Below are positions 22,501-41,042 of a DNA stretch of 64,000 nt, one piece after another (the first letter of the stretch is position 1; each line of letters opens with the position of its first letter). The stretch spans positions 1,127,001 through 1,191,000 of the forward strand of contig CP038131.1 of the NCBI GenBank assembly GCA_004519485.1, in the 5' to 3' direction. The notes under the pieces were generated by a model that saw nothing but the letters and a program-made list of their open reading frames with translations, was not told where the DNA came from and did no database searches. Source of the stretch: Nannochloropsis oceanica. Lineage: Eukaryota > Sar > Eustigmatophyceae > Eustigmatales > Monodopsidaceae. Position numbers and translations under genes: made by a program.

Positions 22501-24120
22501 GTGATGGTGCCTCCAGTGACGGTAAATACAAAGCGGCTTAGGGTGGAGGAGCAGAGAAAGGAGAAGGAGACAGAGAGGGAGGAAAAAGAGGAGAAGAATT
22601 CGGTGCTGCATCCTCCCTCCATCCTTCCCTCGCTCCCTCAACCTACGGGAAGAGCTAAGGAGGTGCTTAAGCCCTCTTCATCGCCACCCTCCTCTTCCTC
22701 CCCCTCTTCTTCCACCGCTTCCTTCTTGATAACCCCAACCAAGCCCAAAATCGGCAATGCATTCAAAAGCAGCAGGGGAGGAGGAGGAGGAGGAAGGGAA
22801 GGAGGAGGAGGAGAAGGTGGTGGTGGTGGTGGTGGAGGAGGAGGAGGAGGAGGGCTCTTAGACGAGTTTTTCAAGCTTCGCCACCCTCCGCCCCGCCCTC
22901 TTTTCTCTCTGCCCAGCAGTAGCAGCAGCATCATCAGCAGCAACAACAACAACAGCAGTAGCTACGGTGATGAGGCACAACACCAAGCTCAGCATCTCTC
23001 TTCCTCCTCCAATGCCTCCGCCTCTTCCTTCTTCTCCTCCTCAAGGACCGGCCCCCTTTCCTGCATCCCCATCGCCCATCCCTCCCTCACTCCTTCATTC
23101 TCCCCCCCCTCCCTTCCTCGCCCCCCCCCTGCCACCTGCTTGATCGCCGAGCGTCTGCTTGATCTGGAGGACGGCGCCTTTGTGGCTGGACTTGCCCACA
23201 CCCACAATATCACCGTCGTGGATGTCCCTCTGCCCCTCTCTAATGGCGGAGGGGGAGGGAGAGAGGGAGGGAGGGGGGGAGGGATCGATCTGGTCTTGGA
23301 TGAGCGCACGGGAATGCGCTTGCTGGGGTTGACGGACATTGTCGCAAGTGCAGCGGATCCGGCGTTCAAGGCCTACAAGCAGGCGATTAAGGATTTGATT
23401 GATTGCAGCTTGAGATATGACTTGCTATTTCTGGTGCTCTTGCCCGAGGGGGATCCCTTGCTGCATGCATCGACGATACGGGCGATTCATAATTCGTTCT
23501 TCAATTCACGGGCGGAGGTGATTGTGCGGGTGGCGGGTTCAGGGAGGAGGGAGGGAGGGAGGGAAGGAGGGAGGGAGGGGGTGGGTTTGGAGGGAGGGAC
23601 GACGGGGAGTCTGCAGAGGATTGTGCGGCTGGCGGTGGAGGAGACGCAGAGGAGGCGGAGGGAGAGAAAGACGGCGAGTGCTGATGGAGATACCTGGCTC
23701 CAGCGGGCGACGTCGCGGATCGAAATTGTGAGTGGTCACTCCCCTCCTTTCCTTCTTCCCTCCCTCCATCCGTCCCTTTCTTTATCCGTCCCTCTCTCCC
23801 CGAACCCCCTCTTCCTCTCAACCTCCCCATTCCCCCTCCCAGGTCGACCAAGCATCCTTCTTGGCCTCTTTTCCCTCCCTCAACATGTGGTCTGCCCTGC
23901 TCATGCTCCATTCTATGCCCCTTCGCCGCCTCCTCTCCTCCCCTCCCTCCCTCCTACATTCCGCCTTCCCCACCCTCCCCAAGTCGGCCTTGGACATGTT
24001 CTCGTCTCTCTGTCACGTTGATTTGTCTCGTCGGGCTGTAGGCCATCTGGCATCACTCTTGCCCGCGGGGGATGAGGAGGAAGACGAGGGGAAAGGGGAT
24101 GAGTATAGTGGTTGGCGGAT

Positions 24121-24167
<47 letters not shown>

Positions 24168-24244
24168 GGGTTCGCGGGACAATCACGCCGTCGATCTCTA
24201 ACTTTGAACATCAGCAGCTTCAGCGTCATCAGCAACATCATCAT

Positions 24245-24302
<58 letters not shown>

Positions 24303-24547
24303 TGTGCCTTCCTCCCTCCGTTGCCCGCGATGCCTACTACCAGCAGCGCCAGCAGAGTTCCGACTACCCTTCAGGCCCCCCCTCCCTTCACCCCCTTCCT
24401 CCTCCTCCTCCACCATATCAGCACAACCAAGAGCACCAACAGTACCAACAACCAAAGCAGCCACAGCAGCAGTTCTATTACCATCCCTTTTCCGACCAGC
24501 CTCAACGACGACGAGGACCAAAACGCCCCTCCCCACTTCATACCTAT

Positions 24548-24582
<35 letters not shown>

Positions 24583-24865
24583 TCGCCAGCAGCAGCAGCG
24601 GTGGGAACCGCAAGGTGGTGTCGCCCATGCAAACTTTCCCTCGTCTTCTCCCTCCTCCTCCTCTTTCTCCTCCTCTTTTTCACCCGCCTCTTCCTCCTCC
24701 TCTTCCTCCTCATCCCCCTTCCCACCTTCTCCTGTCGGGCCTTTGCCTGTCGAGACGAATCGAAAGCGAGCAAAGGTGGGATTAGACTGGTCGCCCGTTG
24801 CGACGGGAGGACAGAGAGGGCAGACGCGCCTGCGGTTTTTGCCGAGGGAAGGAGGGAAGAATTGA
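19597..24865 (+). CDS. SHOC1/ZIP2-like XPF-family meiotic protein
   Basis: Two exons, 19597-23727 and 23843-24865, give 1717 aa. Most of the length is Ser, Glu, Gly and Gln low-complexity sequence, so the recognisable part is short. Encoded by about 23140-23530 is a degenerate XPF-nuclease-like fold: CLIAERLLDLEDGAFVAGL, then a beta strand NITVVDVPL, then IDLVLDERTGMRLLGL, then YDLLFLVLLPEGD. Directly after the intron comes a tandem helix-hairpin-helix region: FLASFPSLNMWSALLMLHSM and then SALDMFSSLCHVD, which follow the FPSINP...ALFSALC pattern of SHOC1. SHOC1/ZIP2 pairs with SPO16/PTD and stabilises crossover intermediates in meiosis. Typical nuclease catalytic residues are not evident, as in SHOC1. 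Poly-Gln blocks follow. Identification rests on the C-terminal third; internal unspliced introns cannot be excluded. Confidence 0.6.
20590..20875 (+). repeat. In-frame (GGGA)n and (TCC)n runs in the SHOC1-like exon
   Basis: A GGGA tetranucleotide run (20609-20652) is read as Gly-Gly-Arg-Glu units and is followed by CTC/TCC triplets read as a Ser run. Both are in frame within a long exon. Confidence 0.8.
24121..24301 (+). repeat. CAG triplet tracts encoding poly-Gln
   Basis: Two CAG arrays (24121-24167 and 24247-24302) separated by a His/Gln-rich spacer, in frame in the last exon of the SHOC1-like gene; a third CAG array lies at 24551-24580. Confidence 0.85.
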
Positions 24866-26263
24866 TCGAAGGAAGGAAGGAAAAGGGTGCGGTGCAGAGT
24901 CAAACGACGATTAAATGAACGAGTAAGGAGGAGGAGGAGGAAGAAGAAGAAGAGGAGGAGGAGGGGCAGCAACAGCAGAGGCACGTTTGAATACATGCAG
25001 GAGCGAGGTAGTTCAACAGGAGTAAGAAGGAAAAAACAATCGACGGAACACAAGGTGTAAGGATCCTGCCCAGCATGTTGCCCCATCCATACTCGCAAAA
25101 AAAGAAGATTGGCAGCGAAATACAGAGAAAGATACGAGAGGGCATGGCAGCAGGAGCAGCAGCAGATGAAGCAGCAGCAGTTGAAGCAACAGCAGTTGAA
25201 GCAACAGCAGTAGCAGTAGCAGCAGCCAAAAACCAAAATAAAAGAGAACAGAAGGGAGCACCGATGAGATCGTGTACAATTGTTTCTTCCTCGGTCTTTA
25301 ACTGCATCTAACGTGGTGTCGACTCACCACCTCTTTCCTATCTTCTACTTCTCGCCCTCCCTCCCTCCGATCCGCATGGGTGCAGCCAGCTGCACCACGG
25401 GAAAGTGAAGAAAGAACCACTACTTCTCGTGCGAATGTGTTTTTCTGGAAATCGTTCAATGCCGTCTCTATTCCGAAAGCCGCGCTTTCCTATTTTCCCC
25501 CTACCCTCCCTGTCCCTATCTCCCTCCCTTCTCCCCTCTATTCCCCATCCAACACACACCCCCTCTCTGTGTGTCTTCCTCGAGCCATTTCTGTAACCAC
25601 CTTTTCCTGTCTCTGAAATTATTCTCTTGATCACTAAACAACTAAATCCCTTCTTCCGCTTGGTGGTTCCAAGCCCTTCCTCCCTCCCTATCCCCCTCCC
25701 TCCCTACCTCCCTCCCTCCCTCTTTCCCTGCCTCTCTTCCTCCCTCCCCTCCTCCATTTGTAGCCTATAGTACACTCCGGGGCTCAGTCTCTCTTCCCCG
25801 CTCGTTCCTTCTACTCATCACCCTGTATTTGCGCCTCCTCCTCCTCCTCCTCCTGCTCTTCTTCTTTCTCTTCCTGACCCCGGTCTGATACACCGGCGGG
25901 TGGCACATGAAGACCACGCCTAACCCCATAGATAAATACATGGATACACTGATAGGGAACATACCCACCAGGGACAGAAAAATAAAAGATGATGGGCATG
26001 CGGAAGCACACACTCAACACTCTCCTGCACTCACGCCCATCGCGTACCTTTCGCGCCGTCACCACCACCACCCTCCTCCTCGTCTTCGCCCGTCTCATTG
26101 TTCTTGTCCTCCCTCCTCTCCCATTCCTCCATCTTCTTGTCCTCCTCCACTTGCTCTATTCCAAAGAGCAATTTTCACCCCTTCTTCAACCTCTCGCCCT
26201 TCCTCCTCCCGTCCCTCCTGTCCTCCTCCCGTCCCTCCTTTAATACCTACCCCCCTCCCTCAC
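24866..26263. other. Convergent intergenic, SHOC1-like to RBP45/47
   Basis: No gene recognised. It holds purine and CAG-rich simple sequence near 24920-25225 and pyrimidine-rich sequence from 25480 to 26270. Both flanking genes end here, so it probably contains their 3' UTRs. Confidence 0.45.
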
Positions 26264-29200
26264 TCATCTAGGTGGGTAAGCACCTGAATAGACTCCACCC
26301 TCTGGAGCGCCTCGAGGCATCCCTTCGGCCGGCGGCCCATATTTGTATCCACCCCCCCCCTGTGGCCCGCGGTAGCCGTAGGCTCTTGGCCCCCCTCCCC
26401 CCGGCCCTCCCCTCCCTGGTGGCATCCCTCCTTTTATATATCCATCTCCCTGCATCCCCCCCCCTCCTCCCATGTCCAAGCCCTCCATCTGCGCTGTCAG
26501 CCCCTTCATCCCTCCTCCCACCCCTCCCCCCTTCCTACCCCCTCCTGGTGGTCGGTGCGGCAGGTTGGGATCCCCTCCCCTCCCTCCCTCGTAATAATAT
26601 GCCGTGCTACTGCCCATCTCCCTCCCTCCCTCCCTCCCTCCCGGGCTCTCCCCTCCAGATGAATAAGGCCCGCCGTAGCCCCCTCTCTCTTGGCCTGGTA
26701 TCGGGGGAGGCAGGGAATGAGGGTGCAGATGGTGGGGATGGTAGGGATAGGTCATGTGTGAATAAGGGTTTCCGCCCCCGCCCCCTCCCCCTCCCCCTCC
26801 TTGAGCTTGGTGGTAGTGAGGGGGCGCTTGCTGGTGCTGCTGCTGGTGCTGGTGGTAGGGGGGGAGGTAGGGGGATACAGGCTGCGAATAGGGCATCGGG
26901 CCAGGCGCAAAATAGCCGCCCTGCTGCTGCTGGTGGTGGTGGTGTGGGTGCGGCGGGTGTGGTGCATGTTGCGGGTGCTGATGGTGGTGGTGCAAATGCA
27001 TGCCTGGAGGGTAGTATTCTGGTGGCCCCGCCCCCGGTCCCGCGGTCGCATACATACCCGGATATCCAACTGCTGGCCCCCCTACCCCCATCCCTCCCTC
27101 CCCTACTCCCATCCCCCCCATCCTCCCCCCTGACCGTGTTGGACTCGACCTGCCCCATGACAAACGGACTTTGCAACCTTGCACGTCCCCGCCCTGCATT
27201 TTGGCGATCGCCGCCTCGGCGCTGGCTCGAAGCACGTACTGAACGAATCCACACCCCCGTCCCTGCGGGATTTTCACGTACACTATGTCACCAAACCCGG
27301 AAAAGGCTTCTCTTAACACGTCCTCCGTCACCCCCCCATCGATACCTCCCACGAAGACAGTCGTATTATTGGGGTCCTCCCCCTCTCCTCCGGCTGCCCC
27401 ACCCCCTCCCCCGGCTGCTGCTCCTCCTCCTGCGCTTGACGCCGGCCCCGCCATCGGGCTCCCACTCAGCATCACATGGTCGTGTGGATGGTGCAGCATA
27501 TGCTGATGGTGTGGGAAGGCATGCATTCCTCCCACCATCATCCCTCCCCCTCCCACTCCTATCCCCGTTACACTACCCGCCGCTTTCTTGGCCGTGGCTG
27601 GCGCGACACGGATGGTACGACTGCCGCACGAAACGCCGGTCATCGAGGCCAAGGCCTGATCCTTCTCCTCTTCATCACCGAAGCGCACAAAGCCGAAGCC
27701 TTTGCTCATTCCGCTCACTGGGTCCATCACCACCTGGAAGGGAGGGAGGGAGGAAGGGAGGGAAGAAGGGGGGAAATGGTGAGTTGATCGATGGATTTAA
27801 TTATTCCTTCATGAGGAAACGATCTCGAAGAATTTTTAAACACCTGCCCCTCCCTGCTTCTTTCTTTCCCTCCCTACTTAGTTCTTTCCCTCCCTACTTC
27901 TTTCTGCCCCTCCCTACTTCTTTCTGCCCCTCCCTACTTCTGTCTTTCCCTCCCTACTTCTTTCTTTCCCTCCCTACTTCTTTCTTTCCCTCCCTCCCTC
28001 CCTCCCTACCTTTGCGCCCAAGGTCGAGGGGTATTTTTCCCCGAAAACGGCTTGAAGCATCTGATCTGTTACGTCCGGGGCTAAATCACCGACGAAAATG
28101 GAAAACTCCGGCACGGATTCCAAGCGCTTTCCGCCCGCGCCCCAGTTAAGCCGGAAACGGAAAGGCGTCCCTTCTGCGAGGGAGGGAAGGAAATTAGGAG
28201 GGGAGGGAGGGAGGGAGGGAGGGTGAGTGAGAGAGTGAGAGAGGGAGGGAGGAAGTAGGTGCGCATAGATTCTAATCTTATTCTTATACAAACATATGTA
28301 CGATCATGTTTTTTTATATTTCCTCTTCACAAGTCTCTCCTTTTACAAACATGTGTACAATTGTGTTTTCTTACATTTCCTCTTCAAAAGTCTCTCCAAA
28401 GCAGTATTTTCCCCCCCCCTTCCTCTTCCCTTCCCCCCCTCCCTGCCTCCCTCCTACCTATTGCATTGCCATTGCACGTCTCGAGGACCTTCTCGGCTAT
28501 CTCAAGCGAAGAAAACTCCACAAAGCCATATCCGGCCGGGAAACCCGTATGCTTGTCGCGGATCAACTTGACTTCCACGACGTCTCCTTCTTCCAATCCT
28601 GAAGGACGAACGGAGGGAGGGAGGAAAAGAGGGAGGGTGTAAAAAGACGGAGGAGAGTGAGGGTGAGGACTGGATTCAATTGTTTAATCTCTCAATTAGA
28701 AATTGTCTTCGTTGTACCTAATGCATCTGCTAGTGGCCTTACGGAATTAAAATCAAGATCTGAACATTCCAACATTACCCACACCTCCTGCGGTTCCACT
28801 TCTCTCGGCTTCCAAGATCTTCTCCAATCTGACTTCTTCTCTTCCTTTAATCCGTCACTCTCTTTCTCGATTTTTCCCGTCCTTTCAAACCGACCCTATT
28901 GCTGAACGGAGCCTAAATAATCTCGTAAATACTGACCTGTATTTGCGAAGAGGCTGCCCACATATGCTTCGTCCCATGAAGGCTGTGTGTACATTGTGTG
29001 TAAGGAGTGTGCATGAGAATGTGTGTGCATCAACGTTCTATGTGGCCGCAAGATCAGGATGGCAACTGCACCGCAAGTGATATGATGAGGCGACGACGCG
29101 ATGGCCGCCCCGAGGCCTATTCGATCCGCTTGTAATGGGGCATGCAATTTACCAAGGGCAAAACCAGCAGCATCCAACCCCGCGTGCTCCTTATCCTGTG

Positions 29201-29269
29201 TATCCTCTCCAGACGTACCTGGATGTCTCCCACCCAAAGGGTTTTGCATGGTTCCTCTGTCCCCCCCAT
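26264..29269 (-). CDS. RBP45/RBP47-type three-RRM mRNA-binding protein
   Basis: Five exons in coding order: 29269-29219, 28982-28937, 28598-28458, 28173-28010, 27733-26264; all phases join into 623 aa. RRM1 is split over the first three exons: KTLWVGDIQ, PSWDEAYVGSLFANTG, then EGDVVEVKLIRDKHTGFPAG with GYGFVEFSS. RRM2 is FSIFVGDLAPDVTDQML with MSKGFGFVRFGDEEEKDQA. RRM3 is NTTVFVGGIDGGVTEDVL with GRGCGFVQYVLRASAEAAI and VRLSWGRSS. This set is diagnostic of the plant RBP45/47 and yeast Nam8/Ngr1 group, which bind U-rich RNA in splicing and stress granules. The C-terminus is Gly, His, Pro and Tyr rich and disordered. A stop codon lies in frame just before the ATG. The 46-nt second exon is unusually short. 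Confidence 0.92.
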
Positions 29270-30889
29270 CTTCGCCTATGGTTATGAGAAGGGGAAGGGA
29301 AATGAATTAAGAACGGCGGCGCTATCGCGGGAAGGCAACGCAAAGTGTTGTTTGCAACGCATAAGTGACCTGCATGGGGAACCGTCGAGGCGGCCCACGA
29401 AAAAAATGCCACCTGTGTGCGTGCATGAGAAGGGACAAGTTAAATCGTAGCACGCGAGTCCAAAGCTTCCTTTTCGGGCGTCCGCTGCAACAAAGGGGAG
29501 AAGCAGGAAGAGGGAGAGGCTCGCTGCATATGAAGATCCAAAGTCAAGCAACTTCTGCCCGGCATGCTTCTTTCCCGGCGGCGTTCTCCGCCGCGTGGTG
29601 CAGGGTTGTCCACTCCTTGCAACTTCACAAGATCTTCATGCACAGCCCTACTATGGAAGCTAAATTAGGTGGGCACCGCAGAAGAACAGCGAAATAATTG
29701 GGAAGAAGCCGGTAAGGCCTTGAGGGTGCAGCTTACCCTCGGATACTTCGCTTGATGACGTCCCTGTCTCTTTTTTGCGTCTCCTTTGGCGCGAATCCGA
29801 GAAAGGAAAAGGCGCGCTTGCCCTTTTTTAAACGTGCCCTTCTGCCGCAGGAGTAGTTTAATAGAGCATCTGGCTCTGGTTTTACTTGTGTTGATGAGTA
29901 CGGTAAATGTGTGGCGGGCTCTTGGATATGTTGGAAAAAGCGAATCGCTTCGAGAGTGGGGGTTTGCTTTTTCCCCCTACACTCCTATAGAACTATCGCA
30001 TGCAACCTGACGTCCTCGAGGACTTGCATACGAGGGAGAGCCTCCCAACAATAAAAGGTTGCCTATTCACCCCTTATTCCTTGTCCGAGGGTTTCAAGCA
30101 ACTTTGACAGGTTTTTTATCAGGCAAAGTCCCCGGACGACCCACACAGGGCCAGGAGGAGAGGGGTGAGGGGGATAAAAGAGGATGTCAGCGGGGAGGAG
30201 TTTAGATTGGGATTTTTTTAGAGGCTGACGCTTCACCGTGCAGAGCATCATCCCCCAAAAGACAGGGCACCTAGATCTTGAGCATTTGAGCCATCTCGGG
30301 GCTCGTGCGATCTTGGCTTTCGTATAATCATCATAAATTGTGGAAATACTCGATATGTTCCGACCTTTTTCATTTTGATCAGCTCCATCTCTTCAAATAT
30401 GGTCAAATCCCAGCTACTCCGACTAAAAGCTTCTAACTTATATTATATTCATACATTCATCTTATTTATTGTTTGTTTGTCATTTGTAGGATTTAAGATT
30501 TTAATTTTTTAATTATTGGTAGGATTTACGTGGAGACCCTTCCATGAAAACCGACTCTGCGTTCCTAGGGCCGACATTCCCCTCTCTTCCCTTGTTGCCA
30601 CGGTGATAGTCGATGCATATATCATGTGCACTTTTGCTTCACAAGTCGCTGTTCCATTTAAATAATGCGGTATCCAAATTGCTCCTGATGAATTAAATTA
30701 CTCCTTATATCTCTCGGCCCGCTAGCTCCCGCTTGCTCCTCATCGCTCAAAGCGCCATTTGACATGTGAAATCTCGTGTATTCGCACACTGCGACGATTT
30801 GCTTCCAGGCTCATTTTTGTACCCATCCAAAATAAACTCTTGCTCAAAAATTATTTTTTCTTCTCGCTTTCACCCTTATCGCACGTTTA
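29270..30889. other. AT-richer gene-poor stretch
   Basis: About 1.6 kb with no supported gene. 30300-30700 is clearly AT rich compared with the rest of the window. No tRNA B-box or repeat was found on reading. It includes the upstream region of the RBP45/47 gene. Confidence 0.4.
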
Positions 30890-31387
30890 CTAGCCACGCC
30901 GGCGCAGGGCGCGCTTCGGTTCGCCCGGGCACCCTTTCAAAAGTACCGAAAGGGTCGTGTTTGCTATCCTCACATTGCATCCCGGTTTTAATGAAAAGTT
31001 TCCCATAGGGGGCAAGAAATCGGAAGAGCACTTGTAGCTGTCATGGATGGATAGATGGATGTAGGAGCGTGAGATGCAAGGTAATTGAGCAGGTTAGATT
31101 TAGCTTGCCCTCTCCAATAACCGTGACCCTTTTACGTCTTTGGCTTACTTGATTGTGCCCCATAATTGGCCTGTGGCCTCACCGTTTTGCCCAGTACACT
31201 CAACTGTGCCGTGCTGAAGGCCCGGCAGCAATGTACAACTCGAATCTGCCCGGCCCACGCGCGTAAAAATTCTGCTGAACGTCCCTTCTTTGCAGCTCTC
31301 CGTATTCATCACGTAAGTAACGTTTTGCGCCACAGTCGTCGCAGCCAAGAGGAGAGCGTTCAGAAGGAGGAAGGTAGCGCAGCCCAT
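30890..31387 (-). CDS. Small secreted six-cysteine protein, unknown family
   Basis: Two exons in coding order, 31387-31149 and 31037-30890, joined in phase by a 111-bp GT-AG intron, give 128 aa. The protein opens with a signal peptide (MGCATFLLLNALLLAATTVAQ) predicted to be cut after VAQ. The mature part has exactly six cysteines (ESC, SSC, VEC, YKC, PGC, KGC), enough for three disulfides, and three N-glycosylation sites (NVT, NFS, NTT). The second exon was chosen because it carries the last three cysteines and two glycosylation sites. Without splicing the frame stops after 80 residues. No family is recognised. It is probably exported or held in the secretory pathway. Confidence 0.5.
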
Positions 31388-32065
31388 CTTGCAATGGAGC
31401 TCGTCTGCATGCGTGATTGTGGTGGGGAATGTGGGAAATGTGAGGACAGAGTTGTCGCGAGGACGATGCCGCTGTCAAGAACGGGATCGAGGAAGCGATA
31501 TTGAGGGTTTTGTGTAGTATGTTGACGCAATTTGATCGTTCGAAAGGCATGTTTTGCCTGTCATGGGTGTGTGTGACACACTAGTGCAAGTAGGCTAAGC
31601 CATCAAGCCTGCGCTTTCGTGTCCACCAACCCACACAGAGCGAGAAAGCCAGGAATACATCCCCGCGTAGTACACAGACATTTTTGCGCACGCCACAAGC
31701 TTCTTGGACGTGCGTGCTGGTGTGCTCGTGGTGGCATCATTGAATTGATGGCACCAGCCTTCCTTCTTCCCGTCGGCCTTCCCGTCAATCGCCGTTGTGG
31801 CAGAATAAGCGAGCCTGCTCCGCTGTAGTAGAACACAGCCTCTACAAGTTTGCCGATAGTCACAGGGAAAAGGGAGGGCTCGAAGACGTCGACGGGGCGC
31901 TGCTGTATGTCAAACAATGCATCGGAATATGGTACCAACCTCTTGGCACGGATCGACCTCCCAACCTCTCGGCACGGATCGACCTCCCCCCTTGATCATC
32001 ATTCCTCATCAATTTTTCCTACACTTCTGCACATTTCATACCTTCAGGGTAGAATCCTTTAAGGG
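31388..32065. other. Upstream region between the secreted protein and UPF2
   Basis: Divergent gene pair, so both promoters should be here. No further gene is supported. A short duplication lies at its right end. Confidence 0.4.
31937..31988 (+). repeat. 26-bp tandem duplication before UPF2
   Basis: Two copies of AACCTCTYGGCACGGATCGA followed by CCTCCC, at 31937-31962 and 31963-31988, with one mismatch. It lies 77 bases before the UPF2 ATG. Confidence 0.85.
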
Positions 32066-38947
<6,882 letters not shown>

Positions 38948-39468
38948 AGTGGTACAGAGATAGGTGGACATGCAATCTAATCTAGGTAGACAGGCGGTCT
39001 AATCTAGGTAGACAGGCGGTCTAATCTCAGTAGGCGTGCAGGCTAATACAGTAGGCATGTAGTCTGATCTAAATATAGGCATGCTGTCTAACATAAATAG
39101 GCATGCTGTCTGCTCTTAGTAGACAGGCAGTCCTGTCAAATCTAAGTGGGCATGTAGTCAAATCCCAAGGGAAAGAGAGTGAAAAAGATCCAGCTGGCTC
39201 GAAAAAGAAAATCCAGTCTCCCTGCAAGAGCATGGTGACATCCTTCTTCATCTTTCTATTACACTCGACTTCAAAATTGTTTTTTTCCCTTCTTCTGGTC
39301 CTGATATTTTCATTTCCATTTGATCATTTCACGCCCTCTTGTTGCCCTCCTTTTTCACCTTCGCGGCTCCCCATATCGTCTTTCCCGCCCCTCCCTCCAT
39401 CCACTTTCCTCACGGTTAGCAAGAATGTCGTGCGTGCCCTAAACCTTCCTCTCAACCCTCCCTCCTTC
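38948..39468. other. Convergent intergenic, UPF2 to DMT transporter
   Basis: The first 210 bases hold a degenerate 22-bp minisatellite; the rest is pyrimidine rich. It is probably 3' UTR for both genes. Confidence 0.5.
38972..39158 (+). repeat. Degenerate 22-bp minisatellite after UPF2
   Basis: About eight copies of a unit like TAATCTAGGTAGACAGGCGG plus TC. Two adjacent copies are identical. Others read TAATCTCAGTAGGCGTGCAG, TAACATAAATAGGCATGCTG and TGCTCTTAGTAGACAGGCAG, each ending in a TC or GC step. Unit lengths run from 21 to 27. Confidence 0.8.
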
Positions 39469-40848
39469 TCACTGCCTCACTGCGTCCCTTTCCCCGCCGT
39501 CTCTCCCCTCCTCGCCGCCCTTCACCATCTCCACCCCTTCCGGCTGCTCCCTCCCCCCACCTGTAGCCCCTGACCGCGCCCAGAGCGACGCAAAAACGGC
39601 CGCGGCCGTTACAAGCCCTGCCCCTATATAACCCCTCACGCCCAGGGCCTCGCTCTCTCCCAGCAACACTCTCGCAAAAGCTGCGCCGTACACTGGGTCA
39701 AGCGCATAAATCAACGCTGCCTTCTCTGCCGGCACCTCCCGCTGGCCTAGCGTTTGAATCCAATTGCAAACCGCACTCGTTACCACCCCCAAATACACGA
39801 TCTGCTTCCAATCCTCCTTCCATAGCCCCTGCACCAACTCCAGCATGCCCCCTCCTCCCTCCATCCCTCCTCCCTCCATCCCTCCTCCTCCTCCTCCTCC
39901 TCCTCCTCCTCCTCCATGCTGCAACATAAACGCATACTCGACCCCCATCCAGCCCAAGCACAACAACGTTGTCACCCACAGTGTGGCAGAATTCAACTCC
40001 TTCGCTCTCGTCAACGAATACGCCTTGGCCGCCCCCTCCAACCGCAATATAAACATCGCCGAAGCCGCCGCCGCCGCGAGCGACCACGCGTCTCCTACAT
40101 TCGGCATCGATCCCCCGTCGAAGCTTAGCAATGCAGTACCCACAAAAGCCACCAGCGCCGAGCCCAAGACATCCAATGTCGGCCGTCTCCCAAGCAACAG
40201 CCAGGCAAACAAGGGCACGAGTTTTACGTTCAAGTAAAGCAAGAACCCGCTCCTTGATGCGCTTGTGCACTGCAGCCCCAACGCCTGCAGTGCGAATCCC
40301 AAGAACATCCACACCCCCAGCTCGGCACCTGCTTTCCAAAGACCCTGCCTCTCTTCCTCTTCTATGCCTGGCACGACTCCCGACAGGGAGGCAGGGGAGG
40401 AGGAAGGGAAGAGGGAAGGGGTCCAAGGGAGGAAGCAGAGGGAGGCCAGACCGAACCTTAGGAAATTGAAGGCTCCTGGTGAGTCGGGGGACGAGAGAAG
40501 AGCGATTTTGATGATGGCGTGTTGGCTACCCCATAGGATGGTGACGATGTTGAGGAGGAGGAAGGCCAGGGAGGTAGTGATGGTGAAGGAAGGGAGCGAG
40601 GAGGATGGGGAGGAGGAGAGGAGGGTGGTCGTATCGGCGTCGTCTGCTGCGGATGGGTTTCCGTTGTCAGTCTCGGTTGTGGATAGAGTCTCTGTCACAC
40701 AGGTCGCGCCACGTTCCGCAGAGGAGATGGAGGGAGAGAACGATGGTGGAGGAGGGAAAGAGGAGGGGGAAGATGACGCAGGCACGAGCGTGCTGGAGGC
40801 CTCTCTGCTGTTGCTGCCACTGCCGGTGCCCACACAACTGCCTTCATC
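39469..40848 (-). CDS. EamA/DMT-family membrane transporter (5' end incomplete)
   Basis: The exon encodes about 459 residues with roughly ten membrane spans in two EamA repeats. Recognisable pieces are ILWGSQHAIIKIAL, AFNFLRFGLASLCFLPW, SRSGFLLYLNVKLVPLFAWL and, in the second repeat, VPAEKAALIYALDPVYGAAF. This is the drug/metabolite transporter superfamily; the substrate is unknown, and plant-like members often sit in the plastid envelope. There is no ATG before the fifth span, so the true start must lie in an upstream exon; the acceptor CCCCAG at 40849-40854 fits. A central loop is poly-Gly from GGA/GGT-type triplets, with two MEGGG units. Confidence 0.8.
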   Translation of the reverse strand, partial: DEGSCVGTGSGSNSREASSTLVPASSSPSSFPPPPSFSPSISSAERGATCVTETLSTTETDNGNPSAADDADTTTLLSSSPSSSLPSFTITTSLAFLLLNIVTILWGSQHAIIKIALLSSPDSPGAFNFLRFGLASLCFLPWTPSLFPSSSPASLSGVVPGIEEEERQGLWKAGAELGVWMFLGFALQALGLQCTSASRSGFLLYLNVKLVPLFAWLLLGRRPTLDVLGSALVAFVGTALLSFDGGSMPNVGDAWSLAAAAASAMFILRLEGAAKAYSLTRAKELNSATLWVTTLLCLGWMGVEYAFMLQHGGGGGGGGGGGGMEGGGMEGGGGMLELVQGLWKEDWKQIVYLGVVTSAVCNWIQTLGQREVPAEKAALIYALDPVYGAAFARVLLGESEALGVRGYIGAGLVTAAAVFASLWARSGATGGGREQPEGVEMVKGGEEGRDGGERDAVRQ

Positions 40849-41042
40849 CTGGGGTTCGGAGTGTAATGGCTTGACACGAGCAGGACTGTCGGAGTTGTAA
40901 GAGTGGGGAGGGAGAGAGGATAGTGTGAGTGTAGGTCAATTGAGGGGGTCAGACACGGGTGCCGACGCAACATGTCATACGTCTGTCCTCCAAAATCCCG
41001 ATCCCACCAAAAAAGGGCAGTGGTTAGACATGGATCGCTCAC

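Noticed and set aside
24547-25236. Minus-strand Cys- and Leu-rich frame
   Set aside because: It is the antisense of CAG and GAG triplet tracts in and after the SHOC1-like gene.
30012-30023. Perfect 12-bp palindrome GTCCTCGAGGAC
   Set aside because: One isolated short palindrome is expected by chance in 64 kb and has no gene context.
31603-31938. Minus-strand frame of 111 codons upstream of the secreted protein
   Set aside because: Composition is random, no family motif is seen, and it lies in the shared upstream region of two better-supported genes.
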